A stretch of DNA of 64,000 nucleotides from positions 73,468,457-73,532,456 of the forward strand of contig NC_086374.1 of NCBI RefSeq assembly GCF_036588685.1. Direction: 5' to 3'. A program made the translations under genes and the position numbers. This DNA comes from Mytilus trossulus (Eukaryota; Mollusca; Bivalvia; Mytilida; Mytilidae). Under the pieces are notes generated by a model. That model searched no databases. It worked only from the letters and a program-made list of their open reading frames with translations, and was not told the DNA's origin. This document shows positions 44,901 to 55,800 of the stretch, piece by piece; position 1 is the first letter of the stretch; each line of letters begins with the position of its first letter.

Positions 44901-46319
44901 CAGAGATTCCACAAGCTTTAAAAAGGTTAGCAAAAAGACTAAAATATTCATATCTCCTTAACATGTTATTGTCCTTAATATTTTCCACTGGATATTCAGA
45001 CCATAAACAAATGAATTAAAACAAAATATAAAGCTTTTTTTTCAAATTCATTTGGCAAGCCATGATATTGATTTTGGTAATGAATCAGTATAAAAAAAGG
45101 CATTTACTTTAAACAATTACTCAAATAATGAAATGAATTACACTGGCACACAGTAAACAAAATTACTATAAAGTAAGGAGTGAAAAAATGTTTTTAGAGT
45201 ATTTTAGTGACAAATGTAACCTGGACTTGTTTTCTCTCAATCTATTTATGACTTTCCAACAGGGGTATACTACTGATGCCTTTATTTATGCAAGAAACCA
45301 AAACAAATTTTAAATGTAACAAACAAATTCAGACACAATTTGGGAAAAATCATTTTGAATAATCTTTTGATTTTTTGCAGTGTACCAGCGGAAACCTTAG
45401 GATTGACAGGACCACACCCACCAATGGGAAGTGCTAGTGTAGACTTTGGTACATCAACATACAGACGATTATATCAAAATGATGGCATGATTCCTAAATA
45501 TACAGGATATATACCACGTAAGGCAACTTTTATAATAACACAATATTGGAAATCATTTATGTAGGGAGAAGATTAAGTGAAAATGTATTAATTGGCAGCA
45601 TCTGATGAGAATTTGATGACTTCTAGTCTTCACGCTGACGGCAGCCCAGGCTTGTAAAATTGCTCTACTGGCCTTTAAAAAATAATATCTACAGGCCAAC
45701 AGAATCTAACTAAAAAATTTCAAAAATTGAGCTTTGGGCCTGTTGATTTAACAGTTTATCGTGAAGACTGCTTTTAATGCAATCCAAATTTGAATATACT
45801 AAGCTGATGCATTATGCTTTTAGTAGTTATCTTCATCTCTTATACCACACAACATATAGTTTCAAGTCTATTATATTTGTACATTTTTGTATATATAGTC
45901 TACTTGTACTGTATAGCAGGTATTTTGGTGGGTGTAAAATTTTACGATTTTCATTGAATAAGGTATACAAAATATTTTGGCAGGATTCAAAACTTTTTAT
46001 CAATACCTTTGCATGGATGAAATTAATTAAGGCGATTTTATTATATTTGCGAAAATTTGCACCCCACGAAAATAACCTGCTATTCAGTATTTGTATTATA
46101 TCTTTAATAGGCATCAAACTGAATTGAATGTTATACAAACCTACATGTTTCACACTAACATAAATGCTGAAATAAATATGTTATTTACCTCTGTTTACTT
46201 TTCCAGATAAAAGATATGTGTTTGGAAACACTTACGGAGACACAACAAGGAAACTTTCAGTGTGTGGACACAAAAGTGAAAACTATGGAACATATGTTCG
46301 CTCAAAAACAATGGCATAG
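32912..46319 (+). CDS. CIMIP2B: Ciliary microtubule inner protein 2 family (CIMIP2/FAM166B-like), whole gene span
   Basis: Seven exons (960 nt with stop) encode a 319-residue protein. CIMIP2/FAM166 proteins bind the inner wall of axonemal doublet microtubules and stabilise motile cilia and flagella. The signature, (I/V)PGYxGYxP followed by a (R/K)xFGxTY-type strand, occurs four times: VPGYRGYCPQ (27-36) with KYRVGKTYG; VPGYTGYIPR (93-102) with PFKFGNTYK; IPGYRGYIPR (184-193); and IPKYTGYIPH (274-283) with RYVFGNTYG near the C-terminus. No signal peptide or membrane segment. Human FAM166B has a similar size and repeat layout. Which of CIMIP2A, B or C is the true orthologue I cannot settle. ATG context is GAAAATGA; the gene is driven from the divergent promoter shared with TRPV. 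Confidence 0.87.
34245..34320 (+). CDS. CIMIP2B: CIMIP2 exon 2
   Basis: Encodes GYRGYCPQIKYRVGKTYGTD followed by THELAE, the first CIMIP2 motif. Acceptor TTTGGTACAG, donor GAG|GTATTT, phase 2 to 0. Confidence 0.9.
35949..36648 (+). mobile_element. tRNA-derived SINE, interrupted by a MITE
   Basis: The head GTCCTCGGTAGCAGAGTGGT has a good pol III box A (TAGCAGAGTGG), and AGTTTGAATCC at about 36033 is a fair box B. The tail CATTAAACACCAATCAATCA is the repeated AATC end common in bivalve SINEs. A 464-bp element splits it at 36100-36563. It is not a functional tRNA because the cloverleaf is interrupted. Confidence 0.7.
36100..36563. mobile_element. MITE nested in the SINE
   Basis: It begins GGTGTAATACCACCATTGAT and ends CATGATTTGGTGGTATTACA followed by CC, an inverted repeat of about 22 bp. 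It is flanked by TCTA at 36096-36099 and 36564-36567. Removing it rejoins the SINE body. No coding capacity. Confidence 0.7.
37839..38510 (+). repeat. Element with about 165-bp core tandem repeats
   Basis: Four copies of a core CACCAATGTCCATGAAACTT...TGAATTGTTTATATCTATTG are spaced by about 162-166 bp. Three are linked by poly-T/GGGG blocks. The element opens ATACGCCC and closes GGGCGTAT followed by CATGCGCTAAAGCACAGCCC. A tandem core bounded by short inverted ends recalls the pearl/Helitron-like elements of bivalves, an inference from layout only. Confidence 0.7.
38560..38880 (+). repeat. Dispersed mussel repeat family 1, copy
   Basis: Shares GTCCCAAGTCTGGAGCCTTT, TCTTGTTTGAATTGTTTTAC and TTTGGTCTCTTGTGGATAGT with the copies at 7590-7865 and 60000-60270. 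Confidence 0.65.
38935..39000 (+). repeat. Short copy of repeat family 3
   Basis: AATTGAGAATGGAAATGGGG then AA.GTGTCAAAGAGACAACAACCCGACC is also the start of the longer copy at 48228-48570. Confidence 0.65.
40340..40545 (+). repeat. Dispersed mussel repeat family 4
   Basis: The wording ACCAGGATTATAATTTAGTA, GCCAGACGCGTGTTTCGTCT, ACTCATCAGTGACGCTCA and GCCAAACAAGTACAAAGTTG is a repeat I recognise as very abundant in Mytilus. It is one of the best taxonomic clues in the window. Confidence 0.7.
41703..41800 (+). repeat. Partial copy of the GGTGGTACC MITE
   Basis: TTAAGGTGGTACCAAACACT and the next 60 bp match the left end of the element at 2165-2438. The right end is not seen. Confidence 0.6.
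43016..43145 (+). CDS. CIMIP2B: CIMIP2 exon 3
   Basis: Encodes GTIHVAPTSNVVAHPQYIPR followed by VTTQLPESTGDNKYTQNMVP and GYT. Acceptor GTAATTTCAG, donor ACAG|GTGAGT, phase 0 to 1; the donor splits the second motif Gly. Confidence 0.9.
43378..43605 (+). CDS. CIMIP2B: CIMIP2 exon 4
   Basis: Encodes the rest of the second motif (YIPRMPFKFGNTYKED) and a linker to HPQREILL of mostly polar residues. Acceptor TATTTTCAG, donor TTAG|GTAGGT, phase 1 to 1. Confidence 0.92.
43948..44585 (+). repeat. GCCCC-ended element with three 169-bp core repeats
   Basis: It opens ATGCCCCAC with a GCCCC/GGGGC hairpin and closes GTGGGGCAT. Core units start AGGTTA(A/T)AGTTTTTGGTC at 44042, 44211 and 44380, exactly 169 bp apart. 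The first two are almost identical, the third diverged. A one-unit copy lies at 18640-18910. It also has a TCCGTCTGTTCGTTCG-type microsatellite. It lies in CIMIP2 intron 4. The layout recalls pearl-like/Helitron-like bivalve elements. Confidence 0.8.
44736..44925 (+). CDS. CIMIP2B: CIMIP2 exon 5
   Basis: Encodes the third motif (EPPIPGYRGYIPRIKTTEQG) and a basic helix, NQTTKKGLEMFAQETARHAR, to PQALK. Acceptor CTTCTTCAG, donor AAAAG|GTTAGC, phase 1 to 2. The open frame continues past the donor to 45019 as intron. Confidence 0.9.
45381..45517 (+). CDS. CIMIP2B: CIMIP2 exon 6
   Basis: Encodes VPAETLGLTGPHPPMGSASV, then DFGTSTYRRLYQNDGMIPKY and TGYIP, the fourth motif. Acceptor TTTTTTGCAG, donor CCAC|GTAAGG, phase 2 to 1. 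Confidence 0.9.
46207..46319 (+). CDS. CIMIP2B: CIMIP2 exon 7 (last)
   Basis: Encodes HKRYVFGNTYGDTTRKLSVC followed by GHKSENYGTYVRSKTMA and TAG at 46317-46319. The RYVFGNTYGDTTRKL block is the strongest match to the family C-terminus. Acceptor CTTTTCCAG. Confidence 0.92.
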
Positions 46320-46444
46320 ATAGGGGATGGACTTATTTTCTGATAAGTTTATCAATACGGTGACTGAATAACTAATTAATTATCATTTATGTAGAGCTTT
46401 AACTAAAGTGCATTTATAAAATCATGTGTAGTATTTTATATTTA

Positions 46445-46450
46445 AATAAA
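46445..46450 (+). terminator. CIMIP2 polyadenylation signal
   Basis: AATAAA occurs 126 bp after the stop codon, the first such hexamer on the plus strand downstream of the gene. It would give a short 3' UTR. Confidence 0.6.
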
Positions 46451-48227
46451 ATGAATTAAGCAATCTCAACAATATATGTATAGGTCTACAAAATCTGTAT
46501 AATATTATGTTGTCAGGTTGCTAAAAGATTTTATAAGTACAAAAAGGAAAGAAGTATTAAAATAGAAAGAAACTTTAGAAGCCTATCATTTAAATATGAT
46601 AAAAGAACATGAATCAATGTGGATTTTTAGAGATGGTTTCAAATTCGACTAATTGTCGGTATAGTGCATTTTACTAATCAAAAGTATCAGCCCCTGTGTG
46701 ATTTTGTCAGTTATTTTAGTGACTATTAAAAAAAATATTTGATTATTACTGATAATAAGTGCATAGTGATTTTTTTATCAATTTTTTTCATGTTAAACAT
46801 ATTTTTTTTTATCAATTTTGTTCATTTGAGGAACTGTTATTTATTTCCGTCCATGTTAGACATGCTTTCTTTGTTTTGCCTTTCATCAAATTATGTCTGT
46901 GATTACTTAAGAGATATTTTAGTACTATTTTTATTTGAACATTCCATTGTGTTTTGTTATTGTTTATTTGTTTTGTTATAGTAATAACCATTCTGTGATA
47001 TATCTTGTATTACTTTCAGTGCATGTACAATACTTTAATCAAACTTGTGTTTCTTCTCAATTAATGAGAAATGGATCTTATCCTCAAAATAAACAAAAAT
47101 TAATGGAAGTAGTTTTCGATAAGAAACAGAAATATATTTTATCCTATAGAAGGCAGGTGCTTTGTTTTTTGTAGCTGTGCTACATATTATAAACCGAGCA
47201 CCAGCCTTGTATGATCATTCCTCAGTCTGTTTGTTATTGATAACACTAAAGCTTTATTAAAAAGAACTTTCTTTTTTAGTCTTTTGTCTTGTTAATGTGG
47301 CAGCCAAAACCATGTGTGAAACTTTAAATGATAGAGGAAGAATTTGATATAAGTGCCAAAGTTTTATTCTTGTTCGCATAGTCTGAATGTACGACTTGAT
47401 GATACATGTATCAGATCTGTTTATTTTTTTCTAACATGGAAAGAAATTTTTTTTGCAATATAAAAATTGAAATAATAAATCAAGTACCATGTACTGTTAT
47501 TTCACTTCTTCATAATATTTTTGATATTTTTATTTTATTTGTATTATTTTACTGCCCATGCACTTATTAACTCTCACAGTTGTAAATAGTTACGTTTAAA
47601 CCTATTACATGTCAGAGTGTATAGATATTAGAAGCCTTGGATGTATTAGGATTTCCTCAGAGATTTTCCCATTTGCTTTAATTGCTCAATTCTTAGATTC
47701 TATAGAAAATAATAAAATAAAAAGTTGTGTTGTTATTTTAGTGAGAAAACTATAAGTTCATTGATTGTCACCAAAATGTAAATGATATTTTAAAAGGTTA
47801 GAAAACTGCAATACTGGATAAATATATATCAAGGTTTTTTTCTTCAAATAATCAGTTGATAGTGTAACATATCTAAAGTCAGTTTTATTTTTCACAGAAA
47901 ATGTCACTGCATCCTAAACTCACTCAGATGTAATTCAGAATTTCTTTTAATATTTAGTATTTCTTGAGCATTTGTTTTTCTAGTTTTCTCACTATAAATA
48001 AGGAAATATTTTCATGTTTTTTCTTTATGTGGAATAGAGGACGCATAATCATTTTGGAACATAATATATGTTGAATTGTTTTGTGCTATTAACCTTTTTT
48101 GGAGAGTATCATATATAGACATAAGCTCAGGATAATAAACTATTTTAACATTGAAATGTCTTATATATTCAAAACAAATATGTTTTAGGTTAACAACATA
48201 TTTTTTTTTATCTAGCCTTTTAATATA
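46451..48227. other. Intergenic, nothing recognised
   Basis: AT-rich sequence downstream of CIMIP2. Short open frames rich in Phe, Leu and Ile only reflect base composition. No splice-bounded coding sequence or terminal repeats seen. Confidence 0.5.
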
Positions 48228-48570
48228 ATTGAGAATGGAAATGGGGAACATGTCAAAAAGACAACAACCCGACCAAAAATCAGGAAACAGTGGAATGCCA
48301 CCAATGGGTCTTCAATCCAGCAAGAAAATTCCATACCCAGAGACAGGATTCTGCTGGACCCTAAACAAATATGTTTACTAGTTCAGTGATATTGGACATC
48401 ATATTTAACTCAGAAATATATAAATAAACTATAATTAAAAATCATACCAGACTCACAAAGGCCAGAGGCTCCTGACTTGGGTTAAGCGCAAAAATGTGAT
48501 GGGGTTTAACAAGTATTGTGAGATCTCAAACCTCTCCCTAAACCTCTAGCCAAAGTAGAATAACAAACAC
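48228..48570 (+). repeat. Dispersed mussel repeat family 3
   Basis: Starts AATTGAGAATGGAAATGGGG and includes GGAATGCCACCAATGGGTCT, AGGCTCCTGACTTGGGTTAA and a conserved CTCAAACCTCTCCCTAAACC end, related in part to the repeat at 29280-29360. Confidence 0.65.
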
Positions 48571-48837
48571 ACCGCAATACGCACATTTCATTTGTTAATT
48601 TCTCAGAGAATGACACATTTAGATAGAGGAAAAAATGCATTTTCATGAATATTTGATTTCATGGTTTTTCCAAAGTCTGAATACAGGTCTATATTAAAAA
48701 ATTCATTTGTTGAACATTTAAATTCATGGTTCACCTGTACCCTCGAAACCCCCCAAGTTGGTATCCAAGAAGAAAAATGATTCCACAATATATTGTAAAC
48801 AATTGATACTGTTCTAGTCAAACATGACATAAGGGAT

Positions 48838-48932
48838 AATTCTGGGTCAGAGTTATTTAGACCTGGTCAAACTGACATTGATGGTCAGTCTGGGTCAGTT
48901 GTTAAGACTTGGTCAAACATGACATTGTTGAT
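48838..48932. repeat. 49-bp minisatellite, left remnant
   Basis: Two units of the array whose main body lies at 56157-57804: GGTCAAACATGACATTG and GGTCAGTCTGGGTCAGTTGT. It is cut off by the insertion of a hAT-like element at 48933. Confidence 0.8.
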
Positions 48933-49337
48933 CAGAGATGGGTCCGATTACTTTCAATGTAATTGATAAAATTACAATTACTTTGTCATTTGTACGATTA
49001 AATTAAATTAATGATTACATCATTTCTGAAAGTGTCTGATTAAATTAATGATTACATTGGCAAAGTAATCATGATTACATCTATTTACAATGAATTAAAA
49101 AAAAAAACAGTTTGCATGATGTGAATGAATAAACGTTTAATATATAACTATAGCATTTTTTCGAAAGCATTGTGTTTTCTATATTAGAAAATGATAACTT
49201 CAAACTTCATCTATTTAATAAACCTCAAAAGTTCACTTCATACATACATGAACATTGTGTCACTGGTTATGACCCATTGCACTTTATCATCATTAATCTC
49301 TAAATTATTTTGACTTCAATTGAATATAGCTTTATAA

Positions 49338-51104
49338 CCAGATGCTCCGCAGGGCGTAGCTTTATACGATCGCAGAGGTTGAACCCTGAACGGTTGGGGC
49401 AAGTATGGACACAACATTCAGGCTGGATTCCGCTCTAAATTTGGATTGTGATTAAATAGTTGACACAGCATAGGTTTCTGACACAGAATGAATGTATTCA
49501 AATGAACTTAAAATTTTTGTTTTCTCTTAGAGCAATTCACTATGCTGTTGAATATTAATCCTCTCAAAAAAATGTTTGAAGAAGTTTTCTTTTTATTTAT
49601 GAAATTTCAAATGAGAAAAATTGAACCCAATTTTTTATTTACATCCCCCTTTCCCTTATTCCAAAACTAATTTCAATTAAAATATTCTAATGAAGTTTGC
49701 AACAATTACTACTCATTTAAAAACATCATAAAATATTAAGATTTAAAAAAACTGCTTGTTATCACTGAATGGTAAAGATTATTTAAATTTATCAGTTGGT
49801 AGAAAAAGTGAATATACATTGTATATTGTATATAACAAAGATTTAAGTTGATTCTGGACAAAGAAAGATAACTCCAATTAAAACAAATTCTTGCAGATAT
49901 TTCTTGCTTACTATATTGGACAAAGAAAGATAACTCTTAATTAAAAAAAAATTTGCTATTTCACAATATTGTGAAATTAGATATTTCTTGCCATTGCACA
50001 ATACTGTGCAATTGAAAAGACTTGCTATTGCACAATACTTAATATAATAATTTTAGATCCTGATTTGGACCAACTTGAAAACTGGGCCCATAATCAAAAA
50101 TCTAAGTACATGTTTAGATCAAAGAGACCCAAGAATTTAATTTTTGTTAAAATCAAACTTAGTTTAATTTTGGACCCTTTGCACTTTAATTTAAACCAAT
50201 TTTAAAACTGGACCAAAAATTAAAAATCTACATACACAGTTAGATTTGGCATATCAAAGAACCCCAATTATTCAATTTTTGATGAAATCAAACAATGTTT
50301 AATTTTGGACCTCGATTTGGGCCAACTTGAAAACTGGGCCAAAAATCAAAAATCTAAGTACATTTTTAGATTCAGCATATCAAAGAACCCCAAGGTTTTA
50401 ATTTTTGTTAAAATCAAACTAAGTTTAATTTTGGACCCTTTGGACCTTAATGTAGACCAATTTGAAAACGGGACCAAAAATTAAGAATCTACATACACAG
50501 TTAGATTCGGCATATTAAAGAACCCCAATTATTCAATTTTGATGAAATCAAACAAAGTTTAATTTTGGACCCTTTGGGCCCCTTTTTCCTTAACTGTTGG
50601 GACCAAAACTCCCAAAATCAATACCAACCTTCCTTTTATAGTCATAAACCTTGTGTTTAAATTTCATAGATTTCTATTTACTTAAACTAAAGTTATTGTG
50701 CGAAAACCAAGAATAATGCTTATTTGGGCCTTTTTTTGGCCCCTAATTCCTAAACTGTTGAAACCAAAACTCCCAAAATCAATCCCAACCTTTCTTTTGT
50801 GGTCATAAACCTTGTGTCAAAATTTCATAGATTTCTATTAACTTTAACTAAAGTTATAGTGCGAAAACCAAGAAAATGCTTATTTGGGCCCTTTTTGGCC
50901 CCTAATTCCTAAAATGTTGGGACCAACACTCCCAAAATCAATACCAGCCTTCCTTTTATGGTCATAAACCTTGCGTTAAAATTTCATAGATTTCTATTCA
51001 CTTTTACTAAAGTTAGAGTGCGAAAACTAAAAGTATTCGGACGACGACGACGACGCCAACGTGATAGCAATATACGACGAAAAATTTTTCAAAATTTGCG
51101 GTCG
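49338..51104. mobile_element. 1.8-kb repeat nested inside the hAT-like element
   Basis: It opens CCAGATGCTCCGCAGGGCGT then AGCTTTATACGATCGCAGAG and closes CGACGACGACGACGCCAACG...TTTGCGGTCG, a sequence I recognise as a widespread mussel repeat. TATAA flanks it at 49333-49337 and 51105-51109. The related hAT copy keeps the uninterrupted target (TTTATAAAAAGCATT) at about 58699-58720. Inside are several diverged direct repeats of about 150 bp (TTTAATTTTGGACC..., CAAAGAACCCCAATTATTCA). Confidence 0.8.
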
Positions 51105-51589
51105 TATAAAAAGCATTTTATACAAACTTCAAAGGTGTTTGTATCCTGCTATCTCATATGTATTTTCTTGTGGTCTTGTATTGTATTTTCTTGTAGACTC
51201 TTATTATATATTTCTTGTGGTCTCATATGGAAATATTATTTCTTGTAGTCTCATATGGAAATATTATTTCTGTAGTTTCAGTAGGAGGTTGTGTAATCTT
51301 TTGTTTGTTTGATCTTTGTTTGTGTAACTGTTGAGGGATCCTGATATAGCAAATCTCAATAAAGTCAGCATTGCAATATGATAGCTAGCCCACATTAAAA
51401 TGAGCAAAAAGACCAAATAACTGCTCCAAAACAAACTACAACCAAGGCAAATATAAGGGGTTTCTGTGTGTAAACCAAAACATAGTCTCAGCAAATCATA
51501 CTGGCTTAAAGCAGAAAGACAGTTAGAATAATAATATTTATTAAAAAATCATTTAATTTTGGCCCTTGAGAAACACTCAGCATACAAAC

Positions 51590-51790
51590 GCAATTTTGAG
51601 TTCCTGCCTGAGCAAGTCAGCTTGCAACCTTCAGTGTAAGGAAGAACCTGCCTGCCCGACAATGCGCCAGCCGGGGAATGTGAAGCGAGGGTTCTCCACT
51701 TAGGTGATGAGACTAGGCGTCTCATCGGCAGCCAGGTAGTGCAAGGGTCTGCCTGGGGGATAGCCCATGTACTCGTGAAGTAGCAGGGGT
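51590..51790. other. Structured GC-rich sequence, copy 1
   Basis: A GC-rich island in AT-rich DNA. It contains GTGAAGCGAGGGTTCTCCAC (a stem with one change that is a G-U pair if read on the minus strand) and ATGAGACTAGGCGTCTCAT (7-bp stem). Both hairpins recur in copy 2. Function unknown. Confidence 0.5.
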
Positions 51791-52329
51791 CTATCAAACT
51801 GGCACTGGAATAAATTTGATAAAATTTGTCCCCGAAATGCTTGGGGATGAATGAAATTTTAGAAATGACCAGTGATAAAATTCCATTAAGGTCCAAAAAC
51901 TCAGATGGAAACATATGAGTGCCCCCAAGGATTTAGGAGTTTGGATTATTCACCTTCAATAAAGTCATGAGAAAAATAAACAAAAAAATAATGAAAATAT
52001 ATGTTACATACTGATCCATAATAATGTTACTACATGTACATGTATTACTAATGATATTTAGTATTTAAAGATTAGAAGTTAATGATAAAAATTTCTTAAC
52101 AAAACTGCATACTTGTTAGGAAATAAACATGAGAATTTTATAAACAAAGGTATCCAGTATTCAAAACATTAAGTGATGCTATTAACATAGAATTCAGTAT
52201 CCCAAATTTGAAATGTTATAAAAAATGATATTCAGTATTCCAATTTAAAAAAAAAATGCTATACAAAAATGCAATCCAGTATCCAAACAAGATTAATTCA
52301 AAATTTTATATGTTTAAAGATTCAAACAT

Positions 52330-52575
52330 GATTATACTACCATAGTCAGTATATTCAATGATGAGAATGCTATAAAAATGATATTCAGTATATTCAATGA
52401 TTAGAGTGCTATAAAAACGATACTCAGTATATTCAATGATGAGAATGCTATAAAAAATTATATTCAGTATATTCAATGATGAGAATGCTATAAAAAATTA
52501 TATTCAGTATATCAATGATGAGAATGCTATAAAAAATTATATTCAGTATATCAATGATGAGAATGCTTCAATGAT
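52330..52575. repeat. About 40-bp tandem repeat
   Basis: Six units of ATTCAGTATATTCAATGATG followed by AGAATGCTATAAAAAATT recur at 39-40 bp. Less regular relatives (CCAGTAT, TTCAGTAT) extend upstream to about 52150. Confidence 0.8.
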
Positions 52576-52654
52576 AGAGTGTGTCAGTATCAGTTTCTGA
52601 AATACAAAAGCTGCACCAGATGGTTGATAAGATTTGAACCTTATAAGAAATGCA

Positions 52655-52815
52655 GTCAGTTTTCAATTCAGAGTGGGGGAGAAACTGCCTGTATAACAAT
52701 CTGCTAGTTTAGGGAATGTGGAGCGAGGATTCTCCACGAAGAGTGAGACATGGCGTCTCATTTGTAGATGTTTGTATGCAAGGTATGCTTGGGGATATCC
52801 CTGTGCTAGTACATT
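52655..52815. other. Structured sequence, copy 2
   Basis: Diverged relative of 51590-51790 in the same orientation. It has a perfect hairpin GTGGAGCGAGGATTCTCCAC and a second, TGAGACATGGCGTCTCA. Shared words outside the stems include GGGAATGTG, TGCTTGGGGATA and CTGCCTG. Confidence 0.5.
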
Positions 52816-55800
52816 ACCATACAGGCATGAGAACTATAAATCCATAATTCAAACATGATAAATTTTCCTAAACAAATTTGTGAAGAAAATGCCACTCTGT
52901 TCAGTTAAGGCAATTATAAAATAATACTTTCGGGCTAAACAATTCTCATCATTGAATACGATGTTATTATATGCAGTTATATATTTAATAATTTTTTACG
53001 AGGTGTGTCAAATTTCACAGCTATAAAGTTCTGTTAGATTCTAGGGTATATGTAGTATTAAAGCTATGTATACTTCCATCTGCAATTTATCATTATGTGA
53101 GTAAAAGTTTAAAATACATTATACTCTACAGAAAATATCACTATATTCCATAGTATAAATATCTTTAACATCAATAAGACGATATAAACAATCTCTATAA
53201 TATCTTAAATAAATAGGAAAACTGTAAAGATCCTTGGTTTTGACATATTTTAGATGTAAAGTTGTCTATTTAAAAAGTGTATGTTGTCCAATTTTAAGAA
53301 TTCAAATTGCTGGAATAGCTACATCTCGAGTTATGGAGTAGGTTAACAATAAGGTTCGATATAATATACTTCTAGACTGCTGGGCACTGACGAGGCTGTA
53401 GTTTGTCCTTTATGATACATCACAATTACGGAGTAGGTTTACAATTTTGGTTCACAATCAGTAACATACTTCTGGAATGTTGCACGGGCACTGATGAGGC
53501 TGTACTACTGCCTTCTAGTCAATAGCTAATATGCTACATGATCTCATTGAAAGGTTGGAGAAATAATATGTCCACACAGATAAAGGAACTGATATATACA
53601 CTTATGTCCATGTTGAAATGCATTAAGTCTCATTTCAAAGTTAAATATCTGCCATGTCTGTAATGTAATCCTGTTTGAAAACCTTCTGAACTTGATAAAA
53701 GTGAGAACTAGTGCTGAATGTGCTTTAAACCACATAAGCTGGTAGAATATGAAAAGAACACTGGCAATGTTCATGCTCTGTATAATATGTAGGTACGACT
53801 GAGGTACAGTTGAATAAATGTAAAGTTTAAAACAAGAGTGGAAGTATATCCATGCCAAGTAAGTCAAGCTGTAATGCCACATCCAAAGTAAAAAGAAGAA
53901 CTTGATCATGTTGATAATGTCTATAATCCTTTGTTGTAATTCTGATGAAACCAAAGTGCATACAGGATGTGTCTATGTCTCCATTTCCTCAGTGTTAAAA
54001 TATGCAATATAAGAAATGAAGAAAGGTGTCAGTAATAGGCAATATCAAAAGCTGTACTTATGTAATAATTCTATAAATGTAAACTGTATAACAACATGAA
54101 CAAGAAAATAACAGTTTGACTTATTTAGAATAATTAAAAAACTGAATAAAATATACTAAAAGTATCTTATATCTTATCTATCTAAGATCATGAAACTACT
54201 AAATAATTATTTGCAGAATGCATGAAGGCAGGGTATATATGAAGACAGCAAGTAAAAATAATATAAAAAAAGAAATAAAGATAAAATAAAGCATTGATCA
54301 CTATATACTAATCCAAAAAATAAAAAAAAATAAAAATCAGGATAACTAAAATTCCAAGTGGCTGTTTCTGAATAATATTTAAATTACAAAAGTGAATATT
54401 GTTCAAGCTCGTCTCTAAATTGCCTTCAGATAATAATAATGAAAAGAAAACACCAAACACCATACATCTGTATATAAGAAATAAAAGTTCAAACAAATAT
54501 ACTTGCCTAGAACAGTTGTGTAGAATATAAAGCCACTTCAATATATAACACTCATGGAAATCTCTGTATGGTCACAAATATATGAGGATCTGATGATATA
54601 TAGATCCTGCTCGATCACATAATACTCTCTAGCACAGTAACAAGGTTATAAACTTCACATGAAAAATTACACAAGTTTGCAAACAATATAAACTCAGCTG
54701 TGTATAAGTAAATAAGATCCAAAGGTGAAATAAACAAGATAGTTCATATCGCAAGAAGTAGATATCTAAAATTAGTATGGTAGCGGTTGAAAAATAATGC
54801 AGCCACATTGTGACATAATAATGGTAAAAGTTAAAAAACAAATGAAGTCCAGTGAATAAATTGAATAATAGCACTGTAAAACTCCATCAACTAGTCAGGC
54901 TGCTATGAACCAAGAAACTGATTATACAAAGACCATGCAATAGGCTTTACACACAGATTGGGTACATCTAACATCCAGGGGAGGAGACTGACCTACTGAC
55001 CCTCAGATAATATACTATTTATTGTGTAATCAGTATTAAAGAGATCTGGTATCATATTCTGCTTCCTCTCCCACAGTGATTGTTTGTGACATGTATCTGA
55101 TTAAGACAAGATTAGTGTGCCTCCTAGTGAGATTCCAGTTGTAACTTCAAAGTGTCAAATGTTAACAAGTGGTCTGTGTATGTTAATTAATTGCATCCAT
55201 AATGTCAGCATCTTTATCATAAAATTAATTACTTGAAAACTGAAATAACTTTTCTGTTTGTATTAACAATACTTAAATTACATATAAGTAACTATTGCTG
55301 TTTGTCTTCTGACATATTCTAGACTTTTTCAAGGTAGTTTATGGGAGTTAAAATATGGATGAAATTGTACCAGTTTAATCAAATTGTAAACAAAATACAA
55401 GTGCTAAAAATCATTGCATTTTACATGTCCAGTCCAAATACATGTACATACAAAAATTTGCTTATTTTAAACAAGATATTTGTCCAACTTTTAATTAATC
55501 TTGTGCTAATTGGATAAGTTATCACTTGTCTGATTTATCTTTTACCATATATATTGTCCTACAGCTATATTCAGTTGGTAATTCACTAATTGCAATAAAA
55601 ACAAACCTTAATTGGTTTTCTACCTGTCAATTCAAAGTTGACAAAAATCACAACATTAACAAAAGATTATAATTAAGGATTAAAGAAAAGTATTACTTGA
55701 CTATAACAGTTATTATCAAATATATATATGTACATCTTTAAATTGTGAATATAGGTACTATATCTTTTACTAAGGCCAGAATGTATGTCTCTTCTTAGGC

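Larger units (their letters stand above)
51118..55296. other. Interior of the hAT-like element, absent from its short copy
   Basis: This is the stretch missing from the copy at 57805-59106. Open frames at 51549-51914 and 53544-53954 on the minus strand (121 and 136 residues) show no hAT dimerisation motif or other domain I recognise. A diverged duplication occurs at 53320-53510 (GGAGTAGGTT.ACAAT and GGGCACTGA.GAGGCTGTA). The rest is AT-rich. Confidence 0.6.

Noticed and set aside
45777..46153. Overlapping frames of 116 and 106 codons on opposite strands
   Set aside because: Both lie in the last CIMIP2 intron, are low-complexity in composition and lack family features.
51549..51914. 121-codon minus-strand frame
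   Set aside because: It crosses the two-hairpin sequence, and the matching region of copy 2 does not keep the frame.
53544..53954. 136-codon minus-strand frame as a transposase or membrane protein
   Set aside because: Hydrophobic composition reflects AT-rich sequence; no hAT or other domain motif seen and the frame is absent from the related element.
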